Assembly: GCA_012862575.1 (NCBI GenBank) | Contig: BLSF01000055.1 | Location: 238,096 to 302,095, forward strand | Origin: Parietichytrium sp. I65-24A | Taxonomy: Eukaryota > Sar > Bigyra > Thraustochytrida > Thraustochytriidae | Length of the DNA: 64,000 nucleotides | Direction: 5' to 3' | Part shown: piece by piece, positions 1-9,995 of the stretch | How positions within the stretch are numbered: the first letter of the stretch is position 1 | How the letters are laid out: each line of letters starts with the position of its first letter | The notes under the pieces: model-generated | Seen by the model: only the letters and a program-made list of their open reading frames with translations | The model's database searches: none | Told to the model about the DNA's origin: nothing | Program-made: the position numbers and the translations under genes

Positions 1-334
1 TGTAAAAGTCTTGCAACTCGTCATTTTCGCGGCGGATCAGCTGTCTATCTCGCTCGCTAAGTCGAACGTTCTTCTCCTCTGCGGTGGACGGGTCGATCAG
101 GTGAATCACCGGTCCAACGCTTGGCTCAATGTGCACCCTGTACTTGTAGTGCTGCTCCAAAGAAGAGATGTGGTAATTGTACAGCTTTTCCGGATTCCAA
201 GGAATCTTCACATACTTGGTCTCCACCGGCGGCGCTGGCAAGTCATTCCGATACCTCAAATCCACGATGAAACCGCTCGTCTTCTTGCGTTTCTCCGTCC
301 CACCAGCACCTTTGCTCCCCGCAGCTTTGCTCAT
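1..334 (-). CDS. PAF1: PAF1 homologue, N-terminal part (Paf1 complex subunit), truncated by the window edge
   Basis: The minus-strand frame opens at an ATG at 334 and stays open to base 1, giving 111 residues of a longer protein. After a basic start (KAAGSKGAGGTEKRKK) comes the PAF1 N-terminal signature: FIVDLRYRNDLPAPP, then KIPWNPEKLYNYHISSLEQ, then PSVGPVIHLIDPSTAEEK. In PAF1 proteins the same order occurs (R-Y-R-N-x-L-P, then YKxTSLEK, then DLIxP). PAF1 is the scaffold of the nuclear Paf1 complex, which travels with RNA polymerase II and promotes elongation and histone H2B ubiquitylation. That role is family knowledge. The rest of the protein lies outside the window. It is divergent from PRP19, and its leader on the coding strand is made of repeated GTGAGAA units. 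Confidence 0.85.
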   Translation of the reverse strand, partial: MSKAAGSKGAGGTEKRKKTSGFIVDLRYRNDLPAPPVETKYVKIPWNPEKLYNYHISSLEQHYKYRVHIEPSVGPVIHLIDPSTAEEKNVRLSERDRQLIRRENDELQDFY

Positions 335-1151
335 TCTCACTTCTCACTTCTCACCTCTCAATTCTCACCTCTTTGACGCCCCACACCTACGCGGCTCCCT
401 GTTCCGTTATTCTTCGCGCCACCTCTTTCCAAAACGGAAACCGTGTCACCTTCGTGAGACGCAGAGAGGATGCGCCCGGAGAGGACGTTAGCTGATCCCT
501 GTCCCGCGTGCTATGTGCTATGTGCTATGTGCTATGTGCTGTTTTCTACCTGTTACCTGTTACCTGCTGCTCGCTATTATAATACTAAGGCGTAGCTTAG
601 GCGCTGGGCGGGTGGGGGTGCGCGAGGACCCCTGCTGTGCGTGGCTTGAAACCGTCGTAGAGGGGAAGAAGGCAGGATTTGAGATCCTTGTAGCTTAACT
701 ATGGTAAACTAGTAAGGAACAAAAGAGAGCATTAAAGAACATTCGAGCAGAACCGCAACTGCAGAGCACCAAAACACTCAAGACGCTATAGTGCATATAG
801 CCTAATCATTAGAGATAGGTAGAGAAAACCGGGCGACATGCATGTACAAATTTTAATCTGCTTAGATGAGATTTATCATTAAAACATTAAAACGTTCGGT
901 AGAGAGTTTGGCGATGATAATATGGAGATTTCGTGCCGCGCTTTCTCCCCTCGACCACACACAAGTTTTCCTCCTTCTACCTCTTTCCCCCCTTTTTTTT
1001 TCCACAGTTTCCCCACAGTTCCCTCACAGTCCCCACAGCAACCTCAGTACGCGGCCGCGCAAGGAGGAAGGAGCAAGGAGGAAGGAGCAAGTCCCCGCTG
1101 CGTACGCTGCTGTGCGCTCAGACGGGAGAGGGAGAAAGAGAGGAAGAAAAC
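335..1151. other. Intergenic, divergent promoter region PAF1/PRP19
   Basis: No gene is visible. It holds GTGAGAA-type repeats directly before PAF1 (335-380, minus-strand sense), a (ATGTGCT)n stretch at about 509-540, and a purine-rich leader (AAGGAGGAAGGAGC repeats, then GAGAGGGAGAAAGAGAGG) at about 1060-1150 just before the PRP19 start. Confidence 0.6.
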
Positions 1152-1270
1152 ATGTTCTGCGCCATCTCCGGGCAGGTCCCCAAGCGGCCCGTGTTCGCCC
1201 ACAAGACGGGGCTGGTGTACGAAGAGAGACTGGTAAGTGTGGGGCGAAATTTTGCGATGTACGCCAGTGC

Positions 1271-1308
<38 letters not shown>

Positions 1309-3019
1309 GGACGGGAAGGAGGGGCGGTGGTGTTGTACACAAGTATGGTGAAACTGTAGATTTTCAGATTTTCTGACGTTCGTTAAATTGATTTGTTTGG
1401 TTGATTGTGATGGCTTTGGCTCGATACAAACAAAATGATCCGGGCGGATGCGCGTTGATTTGGATTTTTGGATTTGGGTTGGTCAATGGGGAAATGCATG
1501 TCTCGTTTATCGATGGCTCGTGAACAAATATATGAACATTTCCATGGCGGTTGCACAGATCAAGGCGGCGTTAGAAACGGAGGGAGGAAAGTGCCCTGTG
1601 ACTGGAGCAGAGTTGAATGCCGAAGAGGACCTGGCGGAGATCAAGTCCAGTCCAGTGACTGTGCCGAGGCCACCAGCTGGGACTACATTCCCATCGCTCT
1701 TGGACACGCTGCAGAATGAGTGGGACAGTATCATACTGGAGCAGGTGGCTCTGAGGCGAGAACTCGTGGAGACACGAAAGGATCTTGCTGCCGCCCTCTA
1801 TGAGCGCGAAGCCGCCAGCGCGGTAATTGCTCGACTGCTCAAGGAGAACGAGGAATTGAGGAATCAGGTGGCGCACGGCGGTGGTGGTCGCGGTGCTGTG
1901 GATCCCGTGCCTATGGATACTTTGGACGAAGAGGTCACAGATAAGATCACAGCTTTTTCCACGTCACTGCAAGCCCGCAGAATGGAGACTTCCAAATCGC
2001 GCAAACCTGGGTTAGATAATATTGTGGTGATTAGCCAAGAGACCAAGTGCACAGTGACCAAGTCCTTCTGCCCTCACAAGTCCAATCCTGCTGGGGTGAC
2101 CGGTCTTGCTCTACAAGACAAGACTGTGTTGGACCAGGCTCCTGTGGACAACTATGTGGTGTCTGGCGGCGTGGACGGCGACGTGAAGATCATTGACATT
2201 GCCGCTGAGCAGATAGTGGCAACTCTGAGCAACCACAAAGGGGCAGTGAATGACGTGGCATTCTCTCGCGAGGGGCTCATAGCTTCCGCGTCGCAAGATA
2301 AAACTGTCGTAATTAGCAGCGGTCAATGGCCCGCAACAGCTGGTAAAGGCGATGATGTGAGTTTCAGCACTAAACACACCATCAAGCTACACAGCAAGGC
2401 TGTCAATTCTTGCAAATTCCATCCTATCGCTACATTGCTGGGCACGGCTGGAGCCGACGGTGTGTTTTCCATTGTTGACGTGGAAACTGGAAGTGCAATT
2501 TACCGGAATGAAATGAAAAGCTCAGAGGCAGGAATCACCTGCTCTGGCTTTCATCCTGACGGCCAGCTGTTCTCCGTCTGCCACGATGTCGGTACTGTAA
2601 GCTTGTTCAATATTGCCGCCGGTGGGGATGCAGTGGCGCAGTTGAGCCATGGCGCACAAGTGAATCAGATTGCGTTCTCGGAGAATGGCTACATCTTTGC
2701 GACGGCTGGTAATGACGGGTTTGCGCGACTCTGGGACCTGCGCAAGGTCAAGCAGGTCGGCGCGCTTGCTGCTGTAAATGATGGCGCTGCTCTGTATTCT
2801 TTGGCATTTGATAACTCTGGCAACTACCTTGCCTATGGTGACGACGCCGGTGGTCTCGGAATCTCAGTCAAGCCCGATAAGAAGTCTGGGACGTGGGATA
2901 CAGTTGTCAAAACTTTTGAGCACAAGAAGAGAATCACTGGAATCAAATTCGCTGCGAACGCACAAGGAGTGTGGACCGCATCGATGGACAGAAACGTTCA
3001 GCTCACTGCCTTCCAGTGA
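1152..3019 (+). CDS. PRP19: Pre-mRNA-processing factor 19 (U-box E3 ligase, WD40), two exons
   Basis: Exons 1152-1232 and 1559-3019 join in phase 0 and give 513 residues, close to the usual ~504. Exon 1 encodes MFCAISGQVPKRPVF...VYEERL, the first half of the U-box. Exon 2 continues IKAALETEGGKCPVTGAEL, completing it (about residues 1-65). Next come a PAPPxGTTFPSLLDTLQNEWD-like Prp19 segment and a coiled coil (about 85-135) that drives tetramerisation. A WD40 propeller follows (about 190-513) with repeats such as FATAGNDGFARLWDLR. PRP19 is the ubiquitin ligase core of the NineTeen complex, which activates the spliceosome and also acts in DNA repair. The splice join is supported by homology across it. 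The coding region upstream of 1559 in the exon 2 frame is intron and should not be translated. Confidence 0.95.
1233..1558 (+). other. PRP19 intron (326 nt)
   Basis: The donor is GTAAGT at 1233 and the acceptor CACAG ends at 1558. A (GA)n microsatellite lies at about 1274-1304. Removing the intron restores the U-box in frame. Confidence 0.88.
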
Positions 3020-3439
3020 GCTTTAGCATTCCTTCCCTCGTTCCCTCAATATGTGGGGATCCTATAGAATGATATGTTCTCAGCTAGTTATTTTTTCTAT
3101 TTTCGGAGAGAATTATGCTCTTTTTCGAGTGACGTTGTCTTTTACACAACAGCCTGCAGCTGATTAACCAAGTGATAGCGGTTATTCGCTCTCTGAGGAC
3201 GAGTAACGTCTTGGTACTCTGGCAATACTAGGAGGCACTCTTGGGCACAGGCGCCTTCCGCATGGTCGACAAATCTCCGATGCGAAGGAATAAAGTGGCG
3301 CAAAGCCTTGCAGAAGGATGTTGCAGGTTTGGAGGGCCAGCCGCAATCGGCAAATTGGCAGCGTGGGTCGAGCTCAATTCGTATAATAGACTTTATGCGC
3401 CGATCGATCGAATACAACGAAACATAATTAGCGCGCCGA
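3020..3439. other. Convergent intergenic region PRP19 / 14-3-3
   Basis: It holds the two 3' untranslated regions. No gene, strong terminator or repeat is visible in the 420 bp. Confidence 0.5.
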
Positions 3440-4318
3440 CTACTCCGTTCGCCAGCCCTTCCGCTCCCAGAATGCGAGATTGTCCTTTATCATCTGAAGT
3501 GTTAGCTTTACGTCTTGAAGCTGTTCTTCGGAAACCTCAAAAAGGCATTCTGAGGCAGCGTCGATCGTGCTCTTCCCCAGCGTGATGGCTTGCTCATGGT
3601 CATCAGAACTATCGTGCAGAAAAATACAATAATTCAGGATAAGTGACAGTCTGACTGGATGATAGACTGTAAGACCACTCTTTGCACTGGTCAACGCCAT
3701 ATCATAGGCACTTCGCGCGTCTTTGAGCAGACCATCCCGCGCTGAATCCGAGCAGACCTCGGACATGTACCTGTAAAAGTCGCCTCTCAGCGCGCAGTAA
3801 AAAGTCTTGCTTTCCGCGCCGTGCGCTTGCTCGAGCAATGTAGTGTCGATCAAATCCAAAGCTTCCCGACACGTTTTCTCCACTTCTGCGGCAATGCGGG
3901 CAGCGTACTCCTCGCCATCCTCCGAAAAGTCCTTCAGGTTCAAGCCCCGCGCTTTGCGCTTGGCCTTGCCGTCTAGCACGTCTCGCACCGCCATCCACGA
4001 CCTTCTGCTCTGCGAAACAGCATTTTTGTACGCCACCGCGAACAAGTTCCGCTCTTCGATGTTAAGCGGCTCATGATCTTCCTGCGATGCACGCACGAGC
4101 GACTTGGCAAAACCGCACATGTCCTTATGTCTTCCGCCCAGCTCCGCCATCCTCGCTTTAAACACCACCAAGTCTCGCAGAGTCAGTGCGTCCAGGGCCT
4201 CTTCCTCCTCATCATGCTGTTGCTCCTCCTCCTCCTCTTCTTCTTCTTCTTCTTCTTCTTCCTCTTCCTCTTGCCCTCGGGCCCGCCGGCTCCCTTCGTG
4301 ATCGCCCTCTGCAAGCAT
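3440..4318 (-). CDS. 14-3-3 family phosphoserine/threonine-binding adaptor
   Basis: 292 residues from the ATG at 4318. Both family signatures are present: RNLFAVAYKNAVSQSRRSW near the middle and QDVKLTLQMIKDNLAFWER near the end. The ligand-groove pattern is also seen, with FYCALRGDFYRYMSE (K/R-R-Y region) and NYCIFLHD. The core length fits the usual ~245 residues. The extra ~45 residues are an N-terminal extension dominated by an acidic run (about 16 consecutive Glu) encoded by a GAA/GAG repeat at about 4209-4270. 14-3-3 dimers bind phosphorylated client proteins and change their location or activity. The extension is unusual; the start could be internal, but no other in-frame ATG lies before the core. 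It is convergent with PRP19. Confidence 0.95.
   Translation of the reverse strand: MLAEGDHEGSRRARGQEEEEEEEEEEEEEEEEQQHDEEEEALDALTLRDLVVFKARMAELGGRHKDMCGFAKSLVRASQEDHEPLNIEERNLFAVAYKNAVSQSRRSWMAVRDVLDGKAKRKARGLNLKDFSEDGEEYAARIAAEVEKTCREALDLIDTTLLEQAHGAESKTFYCALRGDFYRYMSEVCSDSARDGLLKDARSAYDMALTSAKSGLTVYHPVRLSLILNYCIFLHDSSDDHEQAITLGKSTIDAASECLFEVSEEQLQDVKLTLQMIKDNLAFWERKGWRTE
4208..4272. repeat. Trinucleotide (CTC/CTT)n tract coding for poly-Glu
   Basis: A run of CTC/CTT on the plus strand reads GAG/GAA on the coding strand and produces the acidic N-terminal extension of the 14-3-3 protein. Confidence 0.85.
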
Positions 4319-4806
4319 CCCGCCACCTTCGCAACCCTTGGAAGACGCGCACTTGGGTTAGACTGCAACGCCTGCTTGCTTAATTACTTACTTACTTACT
4401 TACTTTCCTCCGTCGGCTCTTACAACCACCCAGTCACGTGGTCATGTGATCATGTGGTCATGTGGTCATGCGGTCATGCTTGTCGCCCTTTCCTCCGACC
4501 GTCTGCGAACGCTCGTTGTTGACAGAGAGAAGGCAACTTGAACGCGATTCAGTATGACTGACGGGTAACGTTCATCGAGCAGTGAACGTAGTAGCACTGT
4601 GCTCACCGTGCCCTACCGGTACAGGCAAGAGTATGACGGAAAGGTAAGACGGTGTGCAGGAGTAGTGTGGCGACGTTGGGAGGTGGAAGGGAGGGACGTG
4701 TGAAGATGGTCTTTGACATTTGTCGTTCGTCGTCTATACATTGGTCTGGTTGACTGCGAGGTCGATGTGCTGTGCAAGAAGATACAAGGTACAATGGTCA
4801 GGCGGG
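4319..4806. other. Intergenic region between two minus-strand genes
   Basis: Contains (TTAC)n at about 4384-4405 and an imperfect nonamer array of the type ATGTGGTC/ATGCGGTC at about 4432-4478. No gene is seen. Confidence 0.5.
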
Positions 4807-6203
4807 TTAAGGGGAAAGGATGTGGTCCAGCAGGCTGGCCATGAGCTTGGCTTCCGGTTTCGCAAAGGCGAGGAAGTGAACCTCCTCCAGCTCTGAATAC
4901 CCACAAGTCAAGACGGTCTCGATGCCAATTCGTAAGATTGTGTCGAGCGGGCGCATTCCTTTGAAGACGCCGCTGGAAAGGAGACTGAAGCAAACTGTTC
5001 GAAGCTTGTGTTCTTTGGCTCGCAGCATGCTACACCATGACTCAAGTTTGTTAGCATCCCGTTCATTTAGGGGCGTGAAGCCGCCATCCACAATGTAAAC
5101 ACTTACGAATTTCTATAGGCAGATTCCAGCTTTCGGTCGCCAACGCTGTCAGAAAATTTCCAATAGTCCGGCCCAACAGCGTGAATGCAGAACCGCGCGG
5201 GCAGATCTCCGCCGACCGTGATGACAGCATTCCCAGTGAGGCAACGCTTTTTGGTCCCAGGGATGACTGGCAGGGCAAATCTGGCCCGACGCAGGGGCTT
5301 TCCCCCGGCTGCGGAGATCGCGCCATCCACTCCACCGCCGAACAAACAGCCTTCATTTGCAGCATTCACAATTGCATCACCTTTGAAATTAACAATATCG
5401 CCTCGAGAAACCACAAAGACCGCCTTGCCCGATGGGAACTTGGCAACCTTGACGGGCAAAACATTTCTGTGCACATGATTCGCGATCACCCTCGAACGCG
5501 GCTCCTCGTCCACTTTCCTCTCTTTCCTCGCACCTTCTTGTTCGGTATTACGCCCAGCTCCGCTTTCGCGACCTGATTCCTCCTCTTGGCCGCTATTGTC
5601 ATCATCCAAAACCTCCACAATGCTCCGCTTCGACCCAGACTGTCGCGCAAAGAAAGGATGGATTGGCTTTTTCGCCTTTTCTGAAGCACTAGTTTCACCG
5701 CTCGCTTCTTTTCTGCTCCCGCTCCCGCTCGGAACCTGGCACTTGTCAATTCCATCGCGCCGGTCACTTTCACTTTCCATCTTTGCCGTCACCACTTCAT
5801 CTCGTTTCTCGCCAACTCTTTCGCTGCGAAATTCCCACGTGATCGATTTGTCACCTTCGCCAGTGACGCAAATCTCCATTCCTGAAGAGGACTTCTTTGC
5901 GTCATTCACGCCCTGCACATTTCCAACATTTCCAACACTTGCAACATTTCCAACATTTCCAACACTTGCAAAATTCCCAACACTTGCAACACTTGCAACA
6001 TTTCCAACATTTCCAACACTTCCATCATTGAATTTCGCGCCAGCGTCGCGCATTCCATCGCGTGCTTCCCCATCTTCCTCGAACTCCTCAATATCGTCGT
6101 CGTCGTCCTCGAAGATGGTGTCCTGCGACATATCACACGCGCCAGCGTCATCCTCCAAGCTGGACTCGAAATCCATCACTATACGTCCGCCCACGACTCG
6201 CAT
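4807..6203 (-). CDS. Macro-domain protein (ADP-ribose-binding module at C terminus), two exons
   Basis: Exons 6203-5107 and 5029-4807 (minus) join to 439 residues. The first ~265 residues are low-complexity and acidic/basic, with an EDDDDDIEEFEEDGE run and a G-N-V/A-S-V repeat (about residues 60-92). The C-terminal ~170 residues are a macro domain. It has VSRGDIVNFKGDAIVNAANEG (ADP-ribose pocket with the NAAN motif), then GGGVDGAI, then CIHAVGPDY. Across the splice it continues SAYRNS-MLRAKEH, then the phosphate loop SLLSSGVFKGMRPLD. Macro domains bind or hydrolyse ADP-ribose, often in PARP-linked stress responses. The substrate is unknown here. A second in-frame Met ten residues in is an alternative start. 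Confidence 0.88.
5030..5106 (-). other. Intron of the macro-domain gene (77 nt)
   Basis: The donor is GTAAGT (5106-5101 on the minus strand). A TGCTAAC branch-point-like motif lies about 25 nt before the acceptor GTAG ending at 5030. Splicing joins the two halves of the macro domain in frame. Confidence 0.88.
5912..6027. repeat. Nonamer repeat inside the macro-domain gene
   Basis: Repeats of ACATTTCCA/ACACTTGCA on the plus strand encode the Gly-Asn-Val/Ala-Ser-Val repeat in the N-terminal half of the protein. Confidence 0.8.
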
Positions 6204-7632
6204 CTGCCCACAGTCACCTCGGCAGATTACTCTGTCCGCGAGGACACTTTGCTTTGTTACTTTGTTACGTTGTTACCCGCAGCTGCCTTCGCCACAACTG
6301 CGCCGCGAACAACCAACCCTCTCTGTCTCCTGAGACTTCTGTTTCTCCACTATCGTACTGAGTACCACCAACAGCTACGAAATATCTGTCCTCGGGTACG
6401 GTACTCGCGGTACTCGCAGTCACAGAACCCCACAAGTCCGGGACTTACGAAGTGTTAAGCGAAACTGGTAGCGTGAGCGTGTTGTCCAATTGAAACATTG
6501 AACTTGCTTTTAGCATTTATAGTATCACGTCCGCTAATACTAGCGTTGCTCCTGAACAGATTTGGAACATTTGTGGGAGAGCAGGGAAAAGAGGCGCGCG
6601 GATTGCGTAACGAAGAGTACTGTGTGACTTGTAATCTGCGTCATGAAGGAGCTTGTGTGACGAGCATTGGGGTTGCTTTGGAGGACGTACTGGAGGCGGT
6701 ATTAGCATCTATTAGCGCTATTGGAAAAAATGGGGAGAACTGGAGTCAGTAGGGATGGTGAGGAAAAATACTAGGAGATGGATTGTGGACTTTGCCCTTG
6801 CGGAGGGTAGTAGGCTTCTATCCGAATCGATAGGCAAGAGTCGAAGAGACTTTTCGTTTTATTTGAATTTTGAATTTTTTTGAATTTTGAATTTAAATTT
6901 TCTGTCTCTTTCCATGAGAACATGTGAACATGTGAACGCGCGATCATGTTCATACGCACAACACCTTCAAGTTCAATCGAAAAAGAATGCAAGAAACATT
7001 GTAAAGTTCAAAAGAAAAGAGAGAGAGAGAGAGATAACATGAAAGAGTCAAAAAATTGTTGGATCGCAGGAGAGGAACCTGAACACTGTGACGTACATAC
7101 GATACAATACTTGAATAAATACAAACAACTAAGAAAAAAAACATTAAACAACGAACATTGAATAGCTCGATTGACAGACACAGAGAAGAGTGGGAACTTG
7201 AACGACGGAGAGAGAGAAAGAAAAAGAATGAAAGAATGAAAGAAAGAAAGAATGAATGAATGAACCGGTTCTTCAGAGTTCTTAATTCTTCTCTCAGAGC
7301 GTTCTCGAGAATTCAGAAAAGAGAAGAGACGACTTGAAGCACTTCTTCTATAACAAATAAATAAATAACAGAATGTAGATTCAATTTTTGAACAGAACTA
7401 ATTTATCAATGATTTGAAAAGTTGGAATAATTAATTTGAATTACTGTCTTTTGAAGAACAGCGAGAGTGCACTGCAGCAGACCCCAAACGTGGAGAGCGG
7501 GCGGAAGACGGCTAACCATTGCTGTCACGCGCGGCTCGAGAGGTCTGAAGCTTGCGGGTCGAAGACTGGAAACTGCAGAAAAGCGAATGCTCATTGCTCA
7601 TTGCTTATTTTCAATCCAAGGATTCAATCAAG
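6204..7632. other. Divergent intergenic region (macro-domain gene / KEN-repeat gene)
   Basis: 1.4 kb with no convincing gene. It is A/T-rich in the middle, with TTGAATTTTGAATT repeats at about 6860-6900, a (GA)n at 7018-7034, and (GAAA/GAATGAAT)n at about 7205-7263. These may be promoter-proximal purine-rich sequence for the plus-strand gene. Confidence 0.5.
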
Positions 7633-8811
7633 ATGCTGTCGAAAAGGGTGAGCGCAATGCTGCTCCATCTTTCCGACTCTAGCTCCGGGTCCTCTTCTGA
7701 TTTTGTTCACAGGGCGGGGAAGAAGTTGAAGACCGCTGGGGCGCGGAATTCGACGGGGGATGGTACGAAAGGAAAGAAAGGTGCGGTCAAGGGTACCAAA
7801 GATGGGAAATGCAAACCTGTGGGTGCGGGCTCCACGCACAAGGTGAACTCCGCGAGAAAAGGCTGTCGACAAAACAAGAAGAAAGACTCGTCGCCACTAT
7901 TTGACATGCAACATCCCGAAGTAATTTCGCTGTGCGCTTTTTCAGAAGAAGAGGAAGAGGAACCGCAGCCAAGCCAGAGCACGTTGCCTACGACAGGTTC
8001 GCAAGCCGCAGGAGAGTTGCGCGTCAAGAAGCCGGACGGGCAAGTATCCGCGCTTCGCGCATCACAAACCAACGAAGAGGTTCCGGCTTTGGACGTTATC
8101 CCGAAGAAGCGCTCCAACCCGAGGAGGAGGAAATTAAAAGCCACTGGGAGCCACGCCAGAAAACGCTCGCCGGAAATCCTCGCAGATGTCTCCAAAGAGA
8201 ATCGAGCTGTGCGCCGAGCGAAAATCACTTCAGCAAACAATTCGGACAAGGACCTGGGCCTAGGAGATCGCTCTGCAGTTTGCACGCCTATCCATGTAGC
8301 ATCCGAAAAACTCGAAGAGCTTGAAGAAGTTGCCATACAAGCTCTTGTTGGCCAGGCAAAGAAACGCTCGCCGAAAAGCGTTGCCAAAGAGAATCGAGCT
8401 GTACGCCGAGCGAAAGTCACTTCAGCAAACAACTCGGACAAGGACCTGAGCAAAGGAGATCGCTCTGCAGTTTGCACGCCTGCCCTTGTGGCATCCGAAA
8501 AACTCGAAGCGCTTGAAGAAGTTGCCATACAAGCTCTTGTGGGCCAGGCAAAGAAACGCTCGCCGAAAAGCGTCGCCAGAGAGAATCGAGCTGTACGCCG
8601 AGCGAAAGTCACTTCAGCAAACAATTCGGACAAGGACCTGGGCAAAGGAGGTCGCTCTGCAGTTTGCACGCCTGCCCTTGTAGCATCCGGAAAAATCAAA
8701 GCGCTTGAAAAAGTTGCCATACAAGTTCTTGTAAGCAGATTCGACACTTTGGAGCCACGAAATATGCTCGTCAAGTCAACGACCCTCACAGAACGCAAAT
8801 CTCGCAAGTAA
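7633..8811 (+). CDS. Basic protein with three ~65-residue repeats carrying KEN-box and S/T-P motifs; unrecognised
   Basis: 392 residues from the first ATG of the frame (7633; the frame upstream has no ATG). The first third is Ser/Lys/Gly-rich with an acidic run after VISLCAFS. A RRRKLK patch follows, then three repeats beginning at 8161, 8362 and 8554. Each repeat reads KRSP...(K/R)ENRAVRRAK(I/V)TSANNSDKDL...RSAVCTP...EKLE.LEEVAIQALV. KRSPK and VCTP look like proline-directed kinase sites. KEN is a known APC/C degron, present in repeats 1 and 2 and changed to REN in repeat 3. RxL-type patches could dock cyclin. The protein is likely nuclear because of its charge. No family was recognised; a mitotic regulator substrate of CDK and APC/C is an inference. 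It is convergent with the next gene only 65 bp away. Confidence 0.7.
   Translation: MLSKRVSAMLLHLSDSSSGSSSDFVHRAGKKLKTAGARNSTGDGTKGKKGAVKGTKDGKCKPVGAGSTHKVNSARKGCRQNKKKDSSPLFDMQHPEVISLCAFSEEEEEEPQPSQSTLPTTGSQAAGELRVKKPDGQVSALRASQTNEEVPALDVIPKKRSNPRRRKLKATGSHARKRSPEILADVSKENRAVRRAKITSANNSDKDLGLGDRSAVCTPIHVASEKLEELEEVAIQALVGQAKKRSPKSVAKENRAVRRAKVTSANNSDKDLSKGDRSAVCTPALVASEKLEALEEVAIQALVGQAKKRSPKSVARENRAVRRAKVTSANNSDKDLGKGGRSAVCTPALVASGKIKALEKVAIQVLVSRFDTLEPRNMLVKSTTLTERKSRK
8161..8745 (+). repeat. Three tandem 192-201 bp coding repeats
   Basis: Copies start at 8161, 8362 and 8554 (AAACGCTCGCCG). They are nearly identical in DNA. Copy 1 has one extra short insert (EILAD) and copy 3 is the most changed. 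Confidence 0.9.
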
Positions 8812-8876
8812 TGACTGTACATACGCATATGATCATAAAGACAAACAAAATGCAGAGGGAGCCAAATCCTCTACTT

Positions 8877-9995
8877 TCACATGTCGGCCGTGCCGTCGAT
8901 CTGAATCTCCAGAGGATCCTTCTCCACGCTCTCCGCGGCGCCTGCATTCCGCGCCGGCGGGGCTATCCCCTCCATCTCTTCTATCCTTCTCTCGAGCGCT
9001 TCGCGCTCCATATTCGCGAATCTCAGCTCTTCTGCCAGGCCATGCGCCTGTCTCCTAGCCTCTTCAGCTTCTTCTCTCGCAGCCTGCAACTCTTGCTGCA
9101 TCTCCTGCATCGACTGGGCCATTCTCTCTCGCAGGCCTTCGCGCTTGGCCTGCAGCTCCACGATGCGCATCGCTCCCCCGAATGGATTCTCGCCAACGCG
9201 TCGCACAATCCCAGCCACCTCCAGTCCATCCCAGCCATCGGACCCATCGCCCTCGTCGAAACACTTGCAGCAGTTGGCTCCATGGAGCCCACGAAGGGAA
9301 CAATTGCAGTCGCGAGGACCATCGTTTGGACCAGTGTTCGAAGCAGCGCCAAGTCCGTGTCCGAGTCGCTTGTTCGGCACAGCGATTGCCATTCCGGCGT
9401 ACTCGCCGCCGCGAATTCGGTCATCCTCATCACAATTGCTATCTGCTGCCACGATCTTCTTGAGTCTCCGGCGCTTTCTGCGGTGGTGTTCCTGCTCCTG
9501 CTCCTGCTCCTGCTCTCTGTCGTGACCATCCTGCTCCAATCCATTTGCCATCTCGGACGACATAGATGAAATGGACGAGATGGATGACATAGATGACATA
9601 GATGGCACAGATGCTTGTGCAGACTGGACCATTTGGGAATTCCTTCTGGAGAGCTGTTTCACGTTGGCTGAGACGGCATTGCTATGTGCCGTTTCCTGCG
9701 GGAAGAAGCACTGTAACGGAAAGTGGGACCACCTCACATGCGGTTGGCGTATGTCACGTATGTCCGCGTCGTCCAGGCCAAGGTGCGCGAGCCAGCGTTG
9801 GCGTCGAGAGATCCCGCCAAAGCGGTCGCTGCGCTCTTTCGCGGACGGGACGCGTACCATCATGCCCCGCAACGCGAAATTCGAACCGAATCGCGCCTCC
9901 TCTGCTCGGCACAGACCTACTTTGCCGTTCGAAGCAGCGTGTCCGCGCAACGCTTCGCACACACAAAGGTTCGCTTCCCCTCGCTCTTCCGCCAT
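8877..9995 (-). CDS. Coiled-coil protein of unknown function
   Basis: 372 residues from the ATG at 9995; the open frame before it has only a TTG. Not recognised. Visible parts are: an N-terminal ~120 residues with scattered Arg and Cys; a Ser-Met/Ser-Ile repeat (about 135-150) encoded by GATGACATA units; an EQEQEQEQE run followed by HHRRKRRRLKK, a likely nuclear localisation signal; a Cys-rich patch (CNCSLRGLHGANCCKC, about 233-248); and a C-terminal helical coiled coil (about 285-345) rich in ELQ/REEAEEARR. The Cys patch could bind metal but matches no finger I know. It ends 65 bp from the convergent KEN-repeat gene and is divergent from the K+ channel. Confidence 0.65.
   Translation of the reverse strand: MAEERGEANLCVCEALRGHAASNGKVGLCRAEEARFGSNFALRGMMVRVPSAKERSDRFGGISRRQRWLAHLGLDDADIRDIRQPHVRWSHFPLQCFFPQETAHSNAVSANVKQLSRRNSQMVQSAQASVPSMSSMSSISSISSMSSEMANGLEQDGHDREQEQEQEQEHHRRKRRRLKKIVAADSNCDEDDRIRGGEYAGMAIAVPNKRLGHGLGAASNTGPNDGPRDCNCSLRGLHGANCCKCFDEGDGSDGWDGLEVAGIVRRVGENPFGGAMRIVELQAKREGLRERMAQSMQEMQQELQAAREEAEEARRQAHGLAEELRFANMEREALERRIEEMEGIAPPARNAGAAESVEKDPLEIQIDGTADM

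Noticed and set aside
866-1376. Overlapping plus and minus frames of 98-161 codons around the PRP19 leader
   Set aside because: They run through the leader, exon 1 and a (GA)n repeat in several frames and show no domain.
7648-7712. Possible intron (GTGAGC ... TTGTTCACAG) near the start of the KEN-repeat gene
   Set aside because: Its length of 65 nt would shift the frame away from the long repeat-coding frame and meet a stop soon after; the unspliced frame is open throughout.
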